Source: an actinobacterium LLX17 (GTDB taxonomy: Bacteria > Actinomycetota > Actinomycetes > Propionibacteriales > Nocardioidaceae). From it: a stretch of 64,000 bases of DNA. How positions within the stretch are numbered: position 1 is the first letter of the stretch; every line of letters begins with the position of its first letter. The translations under genes and the position numbers were made by a program. Positions 27,129 through 35,455 of this stretch are shown here, piece by piece. A model generated the notes under the pieces. The model was not told the origin of the DNA. It did not search any database and was given only the letters and a program-made list of their open reading frames with translations. Location: the NCBI GenBank assembly GCA_000471045.1, contig KI301992.1:1135920-1199919 (forward strand), written 5' to 3'.

Positions 27129-29312
27129 ATGTCGAATCTCCTCTACCGGCTCGGCCGGTCCGCCGCCACCCGCCCCTGGGTCGCCATCGGCGTCTGGGTC
27201 GCTCTCGCGCTCGTCGTCATCACCTCCTCCGTGGCCTTCGGGCGTGATCTCGAGGAGAGCTTCGAGGCGCCCGGCCTCGACTCCCACCAAGCCGCGGAGC
27301 TGCTCGCCGAGGCCCAGGCCGACGAGGGTGGCGTGACCGCACATGTCGTGCTCGAGGCACCGGACGCTGCGGCCCAGCTGGCGCCGGTGGAGACCGCGCT
27401 CGAGGCGCTCCCCCGCGTCCTGAGCACGGCGAGCAGCGTCTCGCCGGAGGGCGAGGTGGCGCTCGTGCGGGTGCAGTACCCCGCGATCGAGGACCTCGAC
27501 GCCACCGACCTGGACAACCTCAAGGACGCCGTGGCCGACCTGCGTGAGGAGTCGTCGCTGACGCTGGAGACCGGAGGTGATCTGTTCTTCGCGTTCGAGG
27601 AAGCCCCCACCGGGCTCGGCGAGGTCGCGGGCCTCGTCGTCGCGATGATCGTGCTGCTCATCGCCTTCGGCTCCTTCGTCGCGATGGGTCTGCCGATCGG
27701 GATGGCGCTGTTCGGTCTGGTCGTCGGCGTCACGTCGATGAAGCTCGTGACGTACCTGACCGACATCCCGGCGTGGGCGCCGCAGCTCGCGGCCATGGTG
27801 GGCCTCGGGGTCGGCATCGACTACGCCCTCTTCCTCGTCACCCGGCACCGCGAGCACCTGGCCCTGGGGATGTCGGTTCCCGAAGCAGCCGGCCGAGCCC
27901 TGGCCACCGCAGGCCAGGCCGTGATCTTCGCCGGCGGCACGGTCGTCGTGGCGATCCTCGGGCTGCTCGTCGCGGAGATTCCTTTCGTCACCGGCGGCGG
28001 GGTCGCCATCTCGGCGATGGTGCTCGTGATGGTGCTCGCCTCGGTCACCCTGCTGCCCGCACTCCTGGGACTGGCCGGGCAGCGGATCAACGGGCGCCGG
28101 CGACGGGCCGACGGCAGCGAGCACCGGCCGAGCACCGGGTGGTACCGCTGGGGCGCTCACGTGACCCGCAACGCGACGGCGTACCTCGTCGCAGGAGCGG
28201 TCTTCATGATCGCCCTGGCCGCACCCGTTCTCGCACTCAACCTCGGCTTCCCGGACGACGGCACCAAGCCCGAGTCGAGGACCGAGCGCCGGGCGTACGA
28301 CCTGATCGCCGAGGGCTTCGGTCCCGGGGCCAACGGACCGCTGGTGATCGCGGTCGACATCTCCCGGGACGCGTCCGTCGTGACACCGCTGGCCGAGGCC
28401 GTGGCGGCCGACCCCGGCATCACCTCGGTCGGCGAGCCGATCATCGACGTCGCGGCAGGCGTGGCAACCCTGGTGGCGCAGCCGACCACCTCGCCCCAGG
28501 ACGAGGCCACCCAGGAGACCGTCGCGAGGCTCCGCAGCGAGGTCTTCCCCGCGGTTCTCGACGGCACTGGGCTTGACGACAGTGCGGCGACCGCGCACGT
28601 CGGCGGTCAGACCGCCACGTTCGCCGACCTCGGCGACCGGGTGCAGGAGCGGATGCCGCGTTTCGTCGCGGCCGTGCTGCTGCTGTCGTTCCTCCTGCTC
28701 ACGGTGCTGTTCCGGTCGGTGCTGGTGCCGCTGAAGGCGGTCGCGATGAACCTGCTGAGCGTCGGTGCGGCGTACGGCGTGCTCGTCATGGTCTTCCAGT
28801 GGGGCTGGGCGGCTGGTCTGATCGGCGTGGAGTCGACGGTGCCGATCGTGTCGTTCATCCCGCTGTTCATGTTCGCGATCCTGTTCGGGCTCTCCATGGA
28901 CTACGAGGTCTTCCTGCTGTCGCGGGTGCGCGAGCAGTACCGCCGGCACGGCGACAACACGCGCGCGGTCATCGAGGGAATCGCCGGCACCGGCCGCACC
29001 ATCACCGCCGCCGCGCTGATCATGGTGGCGGTCTTCTCGGGCTTCGTCCTGGGCAGCGACCCGGTGGTCAAGATGATGGGCGTGGGACTGGCCACGGCGA
29101 TCTTCCTCGATGCCACCCTCATCCGCATGGTGCTCGTCCCGGCCACCATGAAGCTTCTGGGTGACGCGAACTGGTGGCTGCCGGGGTGGCTGGATCGGCT
29201 GCTGCCAGAGCTGGACGCTGAGTCGATCGAAGAGTCGCAGGAGGAGTCGCTGGCGAAGCCGGTGGAGGTACCCGCCGCGGCGGCGGTCAGCCACTCACCG
29301 TCGAGCTCCTAG
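27129..29312 (+). CDS. MMPL-family (RND) transporter
   Basis: The 727-residue transporter has the MMPL layout: N-terminal helix (about 15-35), a soluble domain, five to six membrane helices including PAWAPQLAAMVGLGVGIDYA, a second soluble domain, and a second helix bundle with FAILFGLSMDYEVFLLSRVRE. The acidic GxxxDY motifs of both halves are the proton-relay residues. MMPL proteins export lipids or drugs. The ATG after GGAGG starts the protein at MSNLLYRLGRSAATRP; the longer frame upstream is not real. It is divergent from a two-component system that may regulate it. Confidence 0.92.
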   Translation: MSNLLYRLGRSAATRPWVAIGVWVALALVVITSSVAFGRDLEESFEAPGLDSHQAAELLAEAQADEGGVTAHVVLEAPDAAAQLAPVETALEALPRVLSTASSVSPEGEVALVRVQYPAIEDLDATDLDNLKDAVADLREESSLTLETGGDLFFAFEEAPTGLGEVAGLVVAMIVLLIAFGSFVAMGLPIGMALFGLVVGVTSMKLVTYLTDIPAWAPQLAAMVGLGVGIDYALFLVTRHREHLALGMSVPEAAGRALATAGQAVIFAGGTVVVAILGLLVAEIPFVTGGGVAISAMVLVMVLASVTLLPALLGLAGQRINGRRRRADGSEHRPSTGWYRWGAHVTRNATAYLVAGAVFMIALAAPVLALNLGFPDDGTKPESRTERRAYDLIAEGFGPGANGPLVIAVDISRDASVVTPLAEAVAADPGITSVGEPIIDVAAGVATLVAQPTTSPQDEATQETVARLRSEVFPAVLDGTGLDDSAATAHVGGQTATFADLGDRVQERMPRFVAAVLLLSFLLLTVLFRSVLVPLKAVAMNLLSVGAAYGVLVMVFQWGWAAGLIGVESTVPIVSFIPLFMFAILFGLSMDYEVFLLSRVREQYRRHGDNTRAVIEGIAGTGRTITAAALIMVAVFSGFVLGSDPVVKMMGVGLATAIFLDATLIRMVLVPATMKLLGDANWWLPGWLDRLLPELDAESIEESQEESLAKPVEVPAAAAVSHSPSSS

Positions 29313-29382
29313 GGCCACGCGCGTGCTGCTCGCGTGCGACGGCGTCGACATCCCCTGCCGTGCTTCAAGGTATAGCCCAGAT

Positions 29383-29403
29383 GGGGGCTTGCCGCAAGCC
29401 CCC
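29383..29403. promoter_or_regulatory. Rifamycin-associated element (RAE)
   Basis: GGGGGCTTGC (29383-29392) and GCAAGCCCCC (29394-29403) form perfect 10-bp arms around a single central base. The inner part matches the RAE palindrome reported upstream of rifamycin-inducible resistance genes in actinomycetes. A TATAGC that could be a -10 lies at 29371-29376, so the element would overlap or follow the transcription start. It lies 57 bp before a HelR-type helicase start. Confidence 0.85.
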
Positions 29404-29410
29404 AGGGGTG

Positions 29411-29449
29411 TTCCAGAATCGGCGTTTCGCACTGGAACGCCAACGATTC
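29411..29449 (+). promoter_or_regulatory. Alternative leader hairpins before helR
   Basis: Two mutually exclusive pairings are visible. TTCCAG (29411-29416) can pair with CTGGAA (29432-29437), while GAATCGGCGTT (29416-29426) can pair with AACGCC and GATTC (29436-29449, three-base bulge). The second hairpin ends directly before the ribosome-site region GGGGACC. Leader control is possible but rests on pairing only. Confidence 0.4.
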
Positions 29450-29459
29450 GGGGACCTCA

Positions 29460-31673
29460 ATGTCAGACACCGCCTTCCACCTGCCGGACCGGCTCTCGGC
29501 CAAGGCCGACCCCGCCCTGATCGGTGCGGACGAGCAGCACTTCGCGACCATCGCTCGCACGCTGGAGGAGTCCGTCGCCGACCTGGAGACACGGCTCGAG
29601 GCCGAGCGGCGGGCACCCGGCGGGATGGGACAGACCGCCCTGGACCGCGACCTGGAGATCCACCGGCTGTCGTCTCGCCTGCGCACGCTTCGCCGCTTCG
29701 GGCTCGACCTCTGCCTGGGGCACATGGTGCCGGCCGATGGGAGCGCTCCCGTCTACGTCGGTCGCCTGGGCCTGACCGACCGTGACGGGGAGCGCCTGCT
29801 CGTCGACTGGCGCTCCCCCGCGGCCGAGCCGTTCTTCGGCGCGACCCACGCGAACCCCATGGGCCTGACGAGCCGCCGCCGCTACCGGTGGACCCATGGC
29901 CGGATCAGCGACTACTGGGACGAGGTCTTCACCGCCGGCAGCATGCCCGGACGGGCCGCGCTCGACGACCAGTCAGCCTTCATCGCGAGCCTCGGCAGCA
30001 ACCGGTCCGAGCGCATGCGTGACGTGCTCGGCACGATCCAGGCCGACCAGGACGCGATCATCCGGGCGAGCTCGCGGGGCGCGCTCGTCGTCGACGGAGG
30101 CCCCGGCACCGGCAAGACCGTCGTGGCGCTGCACCGCGCCGCCTACCTCCTGCACGCCGACCCGCGGCTGAACGAGCGTCACGGCGGCGTCCTGGTGGTT
30201 GGCCCGCACCAGCCATACCTGTCCTATGTCGGCGACGTGCTGCCCAGCCTCGGCGAAGAGGGCGTGCAGGTCTGCACCCTCCGTGACCTGGTGCCGGAGG
30301 GACGTTCGGCGCAGGAGGAGGCCGACGTCACGATCGCGCACCTGAAGGCGTCGGCCGCCATGGTCGCGGCGATGGAGCCCGCCGTCCGGTTGTACGAGGA
30401 GCCGCCGGGACGGAGCATGCTCGTCGAGACCCCGTGGTCGGACGTGCGGCTCGGGCCCGAGGACTGGGCCGAGGCCTTCGCCGCAGCGGAGCCGGGCGCG
30501 CCGCACAACGAGGTGCGTCACGCGGTGTGGGAGGAGCTGCTGACGATCCTGGTGGACAAGCACGGCGACGGGGACGAGGACGCGCCGTCCGAGCTGGTCC
30601 GCCGAGCCCTGCGGGCCAACCGCGATCTCGTCGACGCCTTCGACCGCGCGTGGACCGTGGTGGAGCCGACCGATCTGGTCGGCGACCTCTGGACGGTCCC
30701 GGCGTACCTGCGCCGCTGTGCCCCGTGGCTCTCCCCCACCGACGTGAGCGCCCTGCAGCGCGACCGACCCGACGCGTGGACGGTCTCGGACCTGCCGTTG
30801 CTCGACGCGGCCCGACGTCGTCTGGGAGATCCGGGATCGTCCCGGCGACAGCAACGCGACCGGGCCGAGCGTGCCTTCGAGCGCGAGCAGATGGACCGGG
30901 TCATCGACGAGCTGGTGCAGGCCGACGACGACGCCTACGGCGTGGGCCTGGTCTCCACACTGCGCCACGAGGACCTGCGCGAGACCCTCGTCGACGAGTC
31001 CGGGCGTCCGGGGGTCGCCACCGACCGGTTGGCCGGTCCGTTCGCCCACGTGGTGGTCGACGAGGCTCAGGAGCTGACCGACGCCGAGTGGCAGATGCTG
31101 CTGGCTCGCTGCCCTTCGCGCAGCTTCACGATCGTGGGCGACCGGGCCCAGGCCCGCCACGGGTTCACCGAGACGTGGGAGGAACGCCTCCGACGCCTCG
31201 GCCTCGACCGGGTCGAGATCGCGTCGCTCAGCATCAACTACCGCACCCCCGTCGAGGTCATGGCCGAGGCCGAACCCGTCATCCGTGCTGCGCTGCCGGA
31301 CGCGAACGTGCCGACCTCCGTCCGCAGCACCGGGGTGCCCGTCACCCACGGTGTCGTCGCGGGCCTCGAGACGCTGCTCGCCACGTGGCTCGACGAGCAC
31401 GACGAGGGCATGGTCTGCATCATCGGCACCGAGCCTCTGCCCGCTCCCCTCCCCCACGCCGGCGATCGTGTGCGGACCCTGACGCCGGAGCTCGTCAAGG
31501 GCCTCGAGTTCGACCTCGTGGTGCTGATCGACCCCGACACGTTCGGCCCTAGGACGTCTGGCCCTGAGACTTTTGGCCCTGAGACTTTTGGCGCTGGGAT
31601 CGAGGGCGCCGTCGACCGCTACGTCGCCATGACCCGCGCGACGCAGCGCCTGGTCGTGCTCACCAGCGAGTGA
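29460..31673 (+). CDS. helR: HelR-type RNA polymerase recycling helicase (rifamycin resistance)
   Basis: The 737-residue UvrD/HelD-like protein has an N-terminal coiled-coil arm (about 25-90), Walker A GGPGTGKT at 213-220, motif II HVVVDEAQELTDAEW, SINYRTPVEVMAEAEPVI and a C-terminal MTRATQRLVVLTSE. HelD/HelR proteins dislodge RNA polymerase from DNA, and HelR also ejects bound rifamycin. The RAE upstream supports the HelR assignment. Near the C-terminus a 15-bp tandem repeat encodes GPETF units between two conserved motifs, an odd insertion. Confidence 0.88.
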   Translation: MSDTAFHLPDRLSAKADPALIGADEQHFATIARTLEESVADLETRLEAERRAPGGMGQTALDRDLEIHRLSSRLRTLRRFGLDLCLGHMVPADGSAPVYVGRLGLTDRDGERLLVDWRSPAAEPFFGATHANPMGLTSRRRYRWTHGRISDYWDEVFTAGSMPGRAALDDQSAFIASLGSNRSERMRDVLGTIQADQDAIIRASSRGALVVDGGPGTGKTVVALHRAAYLLHADPRLNERHGGVLVVGPHQPYLSYVGDVLPSLGEEGVQVCTLRDLVPEGRSAQEEADVTIAHLKASAAMVAAMEPAVRLYEEPPGRSMLVETPWSDVRLGPEDWAEAFAAAEPGAPHNEVRHAVWEELLTILVDKHGDGDEDAPSELVRRALRANRDLVDAFDRAWTVVEPTDLVGDLWTVPAYLRRCAPWLSPTDVSALQRDRPDAWTVSDLPLLDAARRRLGDPGSSRRQQRDRAERAFEREQMDRVIDELVQADDDAYGVGLVSTLRHEDLRETLVDESGRPGVATDRLAGPFAHVVVDEAQELTDAEWQMLLARCPSRSFTIVGDRAQARHGFTETWEERLRRLGLDRVEIASLSINYRTPVEVMAEAEPVIRAALPDANVPTSVRSTGVPVTHGVVAGLETLLATWLDEHDEGMVCIIGTEPLPAPLPHAGDRVRTLTPELVKGLEFDLVVLIDPDTFGPRTSGPETFGPETFGAGIEGAVDRYVAMTRATQRLVVLTSE
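31545..31589 (+). repeat. 15-bp tandem repeat within helR
   Basis: GGCCCTGAGACTTTT occurs twice exactly (31560-31574 and 31575-31589), preceded by a diverged copy at 31545-31559. It encodes GPETF repeats just before the last conserved helicase motif. The codons ACT and TTT are rare in this GC-rich window. The frame is kept. Confidence 0.9.
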
Positions 31674-31691
31674 GGGCGATGAGGCGCGTGC

Positions 31692-32111
31692 TCAACCGAC
31701 GGGGAAGTCCGGGCCGACCCACGGCACCTCGCGCCCGTCGTCGAGCTTGGCGAACGAGGCGACCGGCGTGGCGGGAGCCGACGTGCTGCCGGTGGCGACG
31801 CCCTCGACCTCGCTGAGGAGCTTCGAGGCGGCCTTGCCGTGCTTCCAGCCGTCCAGCAGCGCCTTGGGGGCGTCGTCGCGACCGCCGACCAGCACGTTGA
31901 CGCGCGCGCCGCTGCCGTCGGACGCGATGTCGACGAGATACATCGTCCCCCAGGACAGCGCGGTCTTGCCCTTGAGGAACACGAGGTTGCGGGTCTCGTT
32001 GTTGACGCCTCGCAGGTCGTACTTGCCGTTCTGCACCACGCCGAGCACCGCTTCGAACGCGGCCTGAGGCGTGGTCTGGATGGTGGTGGACGCAGTCTTC
32101 GGTGCGTGCAT
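31692..32111 (-). CDS. Conserved-looking hypothetical protein
   Basis: The 139-residue protein has a short alpha-beta domain (AFEAVLGVVQNGKYDLRGVN, LVFLKGKTALSWGTMYLVDI, ARVNVLVGGRDDAPK) and a Pro-rich tail ending in WVGPDFPVG. No signal peptide is seen. ATG at 32111 is chosen because GGGGGAG precedes it; an ATG at 32162 lacks a ribosome site. I do not recognise the family, though the first half looks like a small beta-sheet DUF. Confidence 0.6.
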   Translation of the reverse strand: MHAPKTASTTIQTTPQAAFEAVLGVVQNGKYDLRGVNNETRNLVFLKGKTALSWGTMYLVDIASDGSGARVNVLVGGRDDAPKALLDGWKHGKAASKLLSEVEGVATGSTSAPATPVASFAKLDDGREVPWVGPDFPVG

Positions 32112-32190
32112 GAGGGCTCCCCCGAGCGTGCTGGTTGGTCGTCGGTCGACGTGGTCGGTCATCTGGGCACGAGCAGTCTAGGGTCACCCT

Positions 32191-32634
32191 GTGACCCTCC
32201 TCCGCAGTGCGGCCCGCCCCGTTGCTCGCTGGTTGCTGGGCGCCTTCCTGGTGCTGGCCGGCGTCGCGCACCTGACGTGGCAGCGCCAGGACTTCCGGGC
32301 GCAGGTGCCGCCCTGGCTGCCGCTCGACGTCGACCTGGTGGTCCTCGCCTCCGGCGTGGTCGAGATCGTGCTGGGGCTCGCCGTGCTCGTCGTCCGGGAA
32401 CGCCGGGCCCTCGTGGGCTGGGTGGTGGCTGCGTTCTTCGTGGCGGTGTTCCCGGGCAACGTGGCGCAGTACGTCGAGGGCCGCGACGCCTTCGGGCTCG
32501 ACACGGACCGCGCCCGGTTGATCCGGCTGTTCTTCCAGCCGCTGCTCGTGGCATGGGCCCTCTGGAGCACCGAGGCGTGGCTCGCATTCACTCGCGCGCG
32601 TGGTCGGACCCCGGGTCCAGGTGGGCGAGACTGA
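32191..32634 (+). CDS. DoxX-like membrane protein
   Basis: The 147-residue protein has four membrane helices. LGAFLVLAGVAHLTW followed by PPWLP and a helix-rich second half with FPGNVAQYVEGRDAFGLDTD is typical of the DoxX-like group. The role of these proteins is unclear (thiosulfate:quinone or redox links are known for some). The GTG start directly follows the divergent hypothetical gene region. Its last 47 bases overlap the end of the convergent TetR gene. Confidence 0.8.
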   Translation: MTLLRSAARPVARWLLGAFLVLAGVAHLTWQRQDFRAQVPPWLPLDVDLVVLASGVVEIVLGLAVLVVRERRALVGWVVAAFFVAVFPGNVAQYVEGRDAFGLDTDRARLIRLFFQPLLVAWALWSTEAWLAFTRARGRTPGPGGRD

Positions 32635-33223
32635 GTCGCACCAGCTCGTCGACCAGCACCTCGCGGCCGAATGCCGGCTGCTCGAGCACGTACTGGACGC
32701 AGAGGTGCTCGACCATGCGCACCAGGAGCCAGGCCGACGTGGTGGGCGCGACGCGGTCGGTCGTGCGGGCGATCGTCAGGTAGGCGCTGACCAGCTCCCC
32801 CACCCGGCGCTCCACCTGCCCCACGTGGTCGGCGACGCGGCTGCGCGGCAGCTCCATCGCCACCAGCCGCACGTACTCGCGGTGGGAGTCCAGGACGTCG
32901 AGCAGGGCCGTGTAGGCGGCGCGGACCAGCTCGACCGGCGGCAGGTCCAGCCGGTCGGTGAGCACGGCAGTGAGCTCCTCGCCGATCTCGGCCGAGTACT
33001 GCTCGATGACCGCCGCCAGGATGGCGTCCTTGTGCGGGAAGTACTGGTAGAGCGAGCCCGGGCTGATGCCGGCCTCGGCCGCGACCCGGTTGGTGGTGGC
33101 CTTCTCGTAGCCGTGCTCGACGAGGACCCGGCGGCCTGCCGCGACGATGCGATCGACCATCAGGCGCGACCGTTCCTGCTGCGGTCGCTTGCGCATCGCG
33201 TCTTCCGTGGAGGCCCGGGGCAT
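32588..33223 (-). CDS. TetR-family transcriptional regulator
   Basis: The 211-residue repressor has the TetR HTH at about residues 20-66 (YEKATTNRVAAEAGISPGSL, YQYFPHKDAILAAVIEQYS) and a C-terminal ligand-binding helical domain with REYVRLVAMELP. It is divergent from a DUF2236 oxygenase-like gene 44 bp away and likely regulates it, since the gap contains a palindromic site. Confidence 0.92.
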   Translation of the reverse strand: MPRASTEDAMRKRPQQERSRLMVDRIVAAGRRVLVEHGYEKATTNRVAAEAGISPGSLYQYFPHKDAILAAVIEQYSAEIGEELTAVLTDRLDLPPVELVRAAYTALLDVLDSHREYVRLVAMELPRSRVADHVGQVERRVGELVSAYLTIARTTDRVAPTTSAWLLVRMVEHLCVQYVLEQPAFGREVLVDELVRLSLAHLDPGSDHARE

Positions 33224-33239
33224 GACGCGAATTGTATGC

Positions 33240-33251
33240 GAGTAATTGCTC
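33240..33251. promoter_or_regulatory. Candidate TetR operator
   Basis: GAGTAATTGCTC is a near-perfect 12-bp palindrome (one mismatched pair) in the 44-bp gap between the TetR gene and the divergent DUF2236 gene. A second GCGAATTG half-site precedes it. It is AT-rich compared with the surroundings and is the only dyad in the gap. Confidence 0.5.
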
Positions 33252-33267
33252 GTGTGAACATCCCCTC

Positions 33268-34488
33268 ATGACCGTGACCCAGAACGCACCAGCCGTCATC
33301 CCGGGGCGTTATCGCGCCGGCGAGGAGCGTGGCGCTCGCATCGGCCGGATGCTGCGCGCCGTCGCGCGGGTCCACCGCCTCGACGAGGACCTCATGCGCA
33401 CGATCGGCGAGCGCTTCATGACCGTCGACGAACCGGCCGCCGCCCTCGTGTCGGCGATCCGGTCCTCGGGTCCGGACGCGGTGCGGCTCGATCAGTTCCA
33501 CCGGGCCCTCGCCGACGGCGTCGATGCGGTGCCGGACGCTCCCCCGGCGCTGCGCGCGTTCTTCGACCATGTGGAGGCGACGCCGGACTGGGTCGACTGG
33601 ACGCTCGTGAACCGCGGTGCCCAGGTCTACCGCCGCTTCGGCCGCAACGCCGGCGACGTGCTCCTGCAGCTCTCGTTGATCGGCGGCTACCGCTTCGGCG
33701 GCCCCACGGACCTCCTGGTGGCGACCGGCGGCCTCACCGGTGACATGACCCGGCGGCGCCTGGCCGAGACCCAGCAGTGGACCGTGGCCGCCACGCAGCA
33801 CGATGCAATGCGGCGCGACGGCGAGGGCTGGAAGCTCACGGTGCACGTGCGACTCATGCACGCCCTGGTCAATCACCGATTCAGCGAGAAGGACCGGTGG
33901 GACACGGCCTACTGGGGCCGGCCCATCAACCAGAGCGACCAGGCCGCCACCCTGGGCCTGTTCACCGGTGCGCTGCTGCTCGGCGTGCGCGCCCTCGGTG
34001 TCCGCGTGACGCGCGAGGAGTCCCTCGCGGTCATGCACCTGTGGAAGTACATCGGTTGGCTCATGGGCGTCGACGAGGACTGGTTGTTCGACACCGAACG
34101 CGAGCAGCACCGACTGAACTACCACGTGCTGCGCGCCCAGGCCGGGGTGACCGACGCCGGGGCCAAGCTGGCGACCGCCATCGTGGAGGCGCAGTCCGAG
34201 CTGAGCTTCCGGCGGTTCGCCGCGTGGCAGAGGTTCTACGCGCCGCGTCGTCTGCTGAGCATGCTGCGGCCCTTCCTCGGCAGGCGCAGCATGCAGGAGC
34301 TCGGCCTGCCGGTGCGGCTGCCCTGGGCGACGGCCCTGGTGCTGCCGGGCAACATCTGGCGCTACCGGGTGCTGGCTCGCACGCCGTGGGGCCTGCGCCG
34401 GATCGACGGGTGGGCGGAGCGCTACCGCGAGGAGCAGACGTACCGGTACTTCGGCGCCGACCGTCCCGACGTCGGCAGGCTGGGCTGA
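33268..34488 (+). CDS. DUF2236 / MpaB-Lcp-like oxygenase family protein
   Basis: The 406-residue protein has the histidine-rich helical pattern of DUF2236: MRRDGEGWKLTVHVRLMHA, NHRFSEKDRW and a later VMHLWKYIGWLMGVDEDWL. Lcp relatives are haem enzymes that cleave rubber, and MpaB-type relatives oxidise lipophilic substrates. The conserved His in VRLMHA and VMHLWKYIG may ligate haem. A TetR regulator is divergent and an HSL-type hydrolase convergent. Confidence 0.8.
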   Translation: MTVTQNAPAVIPGRYRAGEERGARIGRMLRAVARVHRLDEDLMRTIGERFMTVDEPAAALVSAIRSSGPDAVRLDQFHRALADGVDAVPDAPPALRAFFDHVEATPDWVDWTLVNRGAQVYRRFGRNAGDVLLQLSLIGGYRFGGPTDLLVATGGLTGDMTRRRLAETQQWTVAATQHDAMRRDGEGWKLTVHVRLMHALVNHRFSEKDRWDTAYWGRPINQSDQAATLGLFTGALLLGVRALGVRVTREESLAVMHLWKYIGWLMGVDEDWLFDTEREQHRLNYHVLRAQAGVTDAGAKLATAIVEAQSELSFRRFAAWQRFYAPRRLLSMLRPFLGRRSMQELGLPVRLPWATALVLPGNIWRYRVLARTPWGLRRIDGWAERYREEQTYRYFGADRPDVGRLG

Positions 34489-34500
34489 GCAGTCGTGCTG

Positions 34501-35400
34501 CTAGACGTGGGCGCCGGCGATGCCGGAGATCATCACGTCGAGCACCCGGCGCGCCTCGTGGGGCGGCCCGTCGAGCACGTAGTGGTCGCGCCCAGGGGCC
34601 ACGAGGTGACGCACCGGCACGCCGGCGGAGGCGAGGCGCGTGGCGTAGGCGTCGCCCTCGGCCCGGAGCCGGTCGATCTCGGCCGTGATGACCACGGCCG
34701 GTGGCAGTCCCGCCAGGTCGGGAGCCAACAGCGGCGACGCGTACGGCTCGGCGCGGCGGGCGGCGTCCTTGAAGTACGTGCGGCGCACGAGCCGGATCAG
34801 CCGCGGCGTGATCATGGCCCGCCCGCGCGGCGCGGGCTTGTCGGTCGTCGAGACGTCCAGCGACGGCACCACCAGCAGCTGAAGACGCGGCAGCGGCGTG
34901 CCCCGGTCGCGGGCCTGCAGACAGGCTGAGGCCGCGAGGTTGCCTCCGGCGCTGAAGCCGCTGACCGTCAGCCGGTCCGGGTCGAGACCCCAGTCGGTGC
35001 CGTGCTCGGCGAGCCAGGCGATGACGTCGTGGGCCTGCTCCTGGGCGACCGGGTACCGGCGTCGCGGTGCCACGTCGTAGTCGACGTTGACGACCGTCGC
35101 CCCCGTCTCGGCCACCACGAGCCGGCAGAAGTAGTCGTCCATCTGCGGATAGCGCATGAGGAAGGCGCCGCCGTGGAAGTGGACGTGCACCGGGGTCGCG
35201 TCGTCCTCGATGGCCGAGTCCACGTGACCGGACACGGGACGGTGCACGTGGCAGGTGACGAGCCCGTGGCGCGTCGGGACGCGGCGCACGACCGGCGGGG
35301 GCAGGTCGTCGCCCGCCAGGTCGAGGTGCGGGCGCAGTCGCACCGTCAGGCGCGCGGACGCACCGATCATCAGAGCCTCGAGGTCCGCCAGCAGCGCCAT
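34501..35400 (-). CDS. Alpha/beta hydrolase, hormone-sensitive lipase family
   Basis: The 299-residue esterase has the HSL oxyanion motif HFHGGAF, nucleophile elbow GFSAGG, acid region VVITAEIDRLRAEGDAYA and catalytic His in GRDHYVL. Such enzymes hydrolyse short acyl esters. It is convergent with the DUF2236 gene (12 bp gap) and divergent from the metallo-hydrolase gene. Confidence 0.9.
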   Translation of the reverse strand: MALLADLEALMIGASARLTVRLRPHLDLAGDDLPPPVVRRVPTRHGLVTCHVHRPVSGHVDSAIEDDATPVHVHFHGGAFLMRYPQMDDYFCRLVVAETGATVVNVDYDVAPRRRYPVAQEQAHDVIAWLAEHGTDWGLDPDRLTVSGFSAGGNLAASACLQARDRGTPLPRLQLLVVPSLDVSTTDKPAPRGRAMITPRLIRLVRRTYFKDAARRAEPYASPLLAPDLAGLPPAVVITAEIDRLRAEGDAYATRLASAGVPVRHLVAPGRDHYVLDGPPHEARRVLDVMISGIAGAHV

Positions 35401-35455
35401 GACTGGAGTTCGGAGCCGGTGCCGCTGCGGCTGGGTCGGCGGTCATGATGGTCCC

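Noticed and set aside
27006..29294. Open frame of about 760 codons on the minus strand
   Set aside because: It is antisense to the MMPL gene, with His/Arg/Asp-rich shadow sequence.
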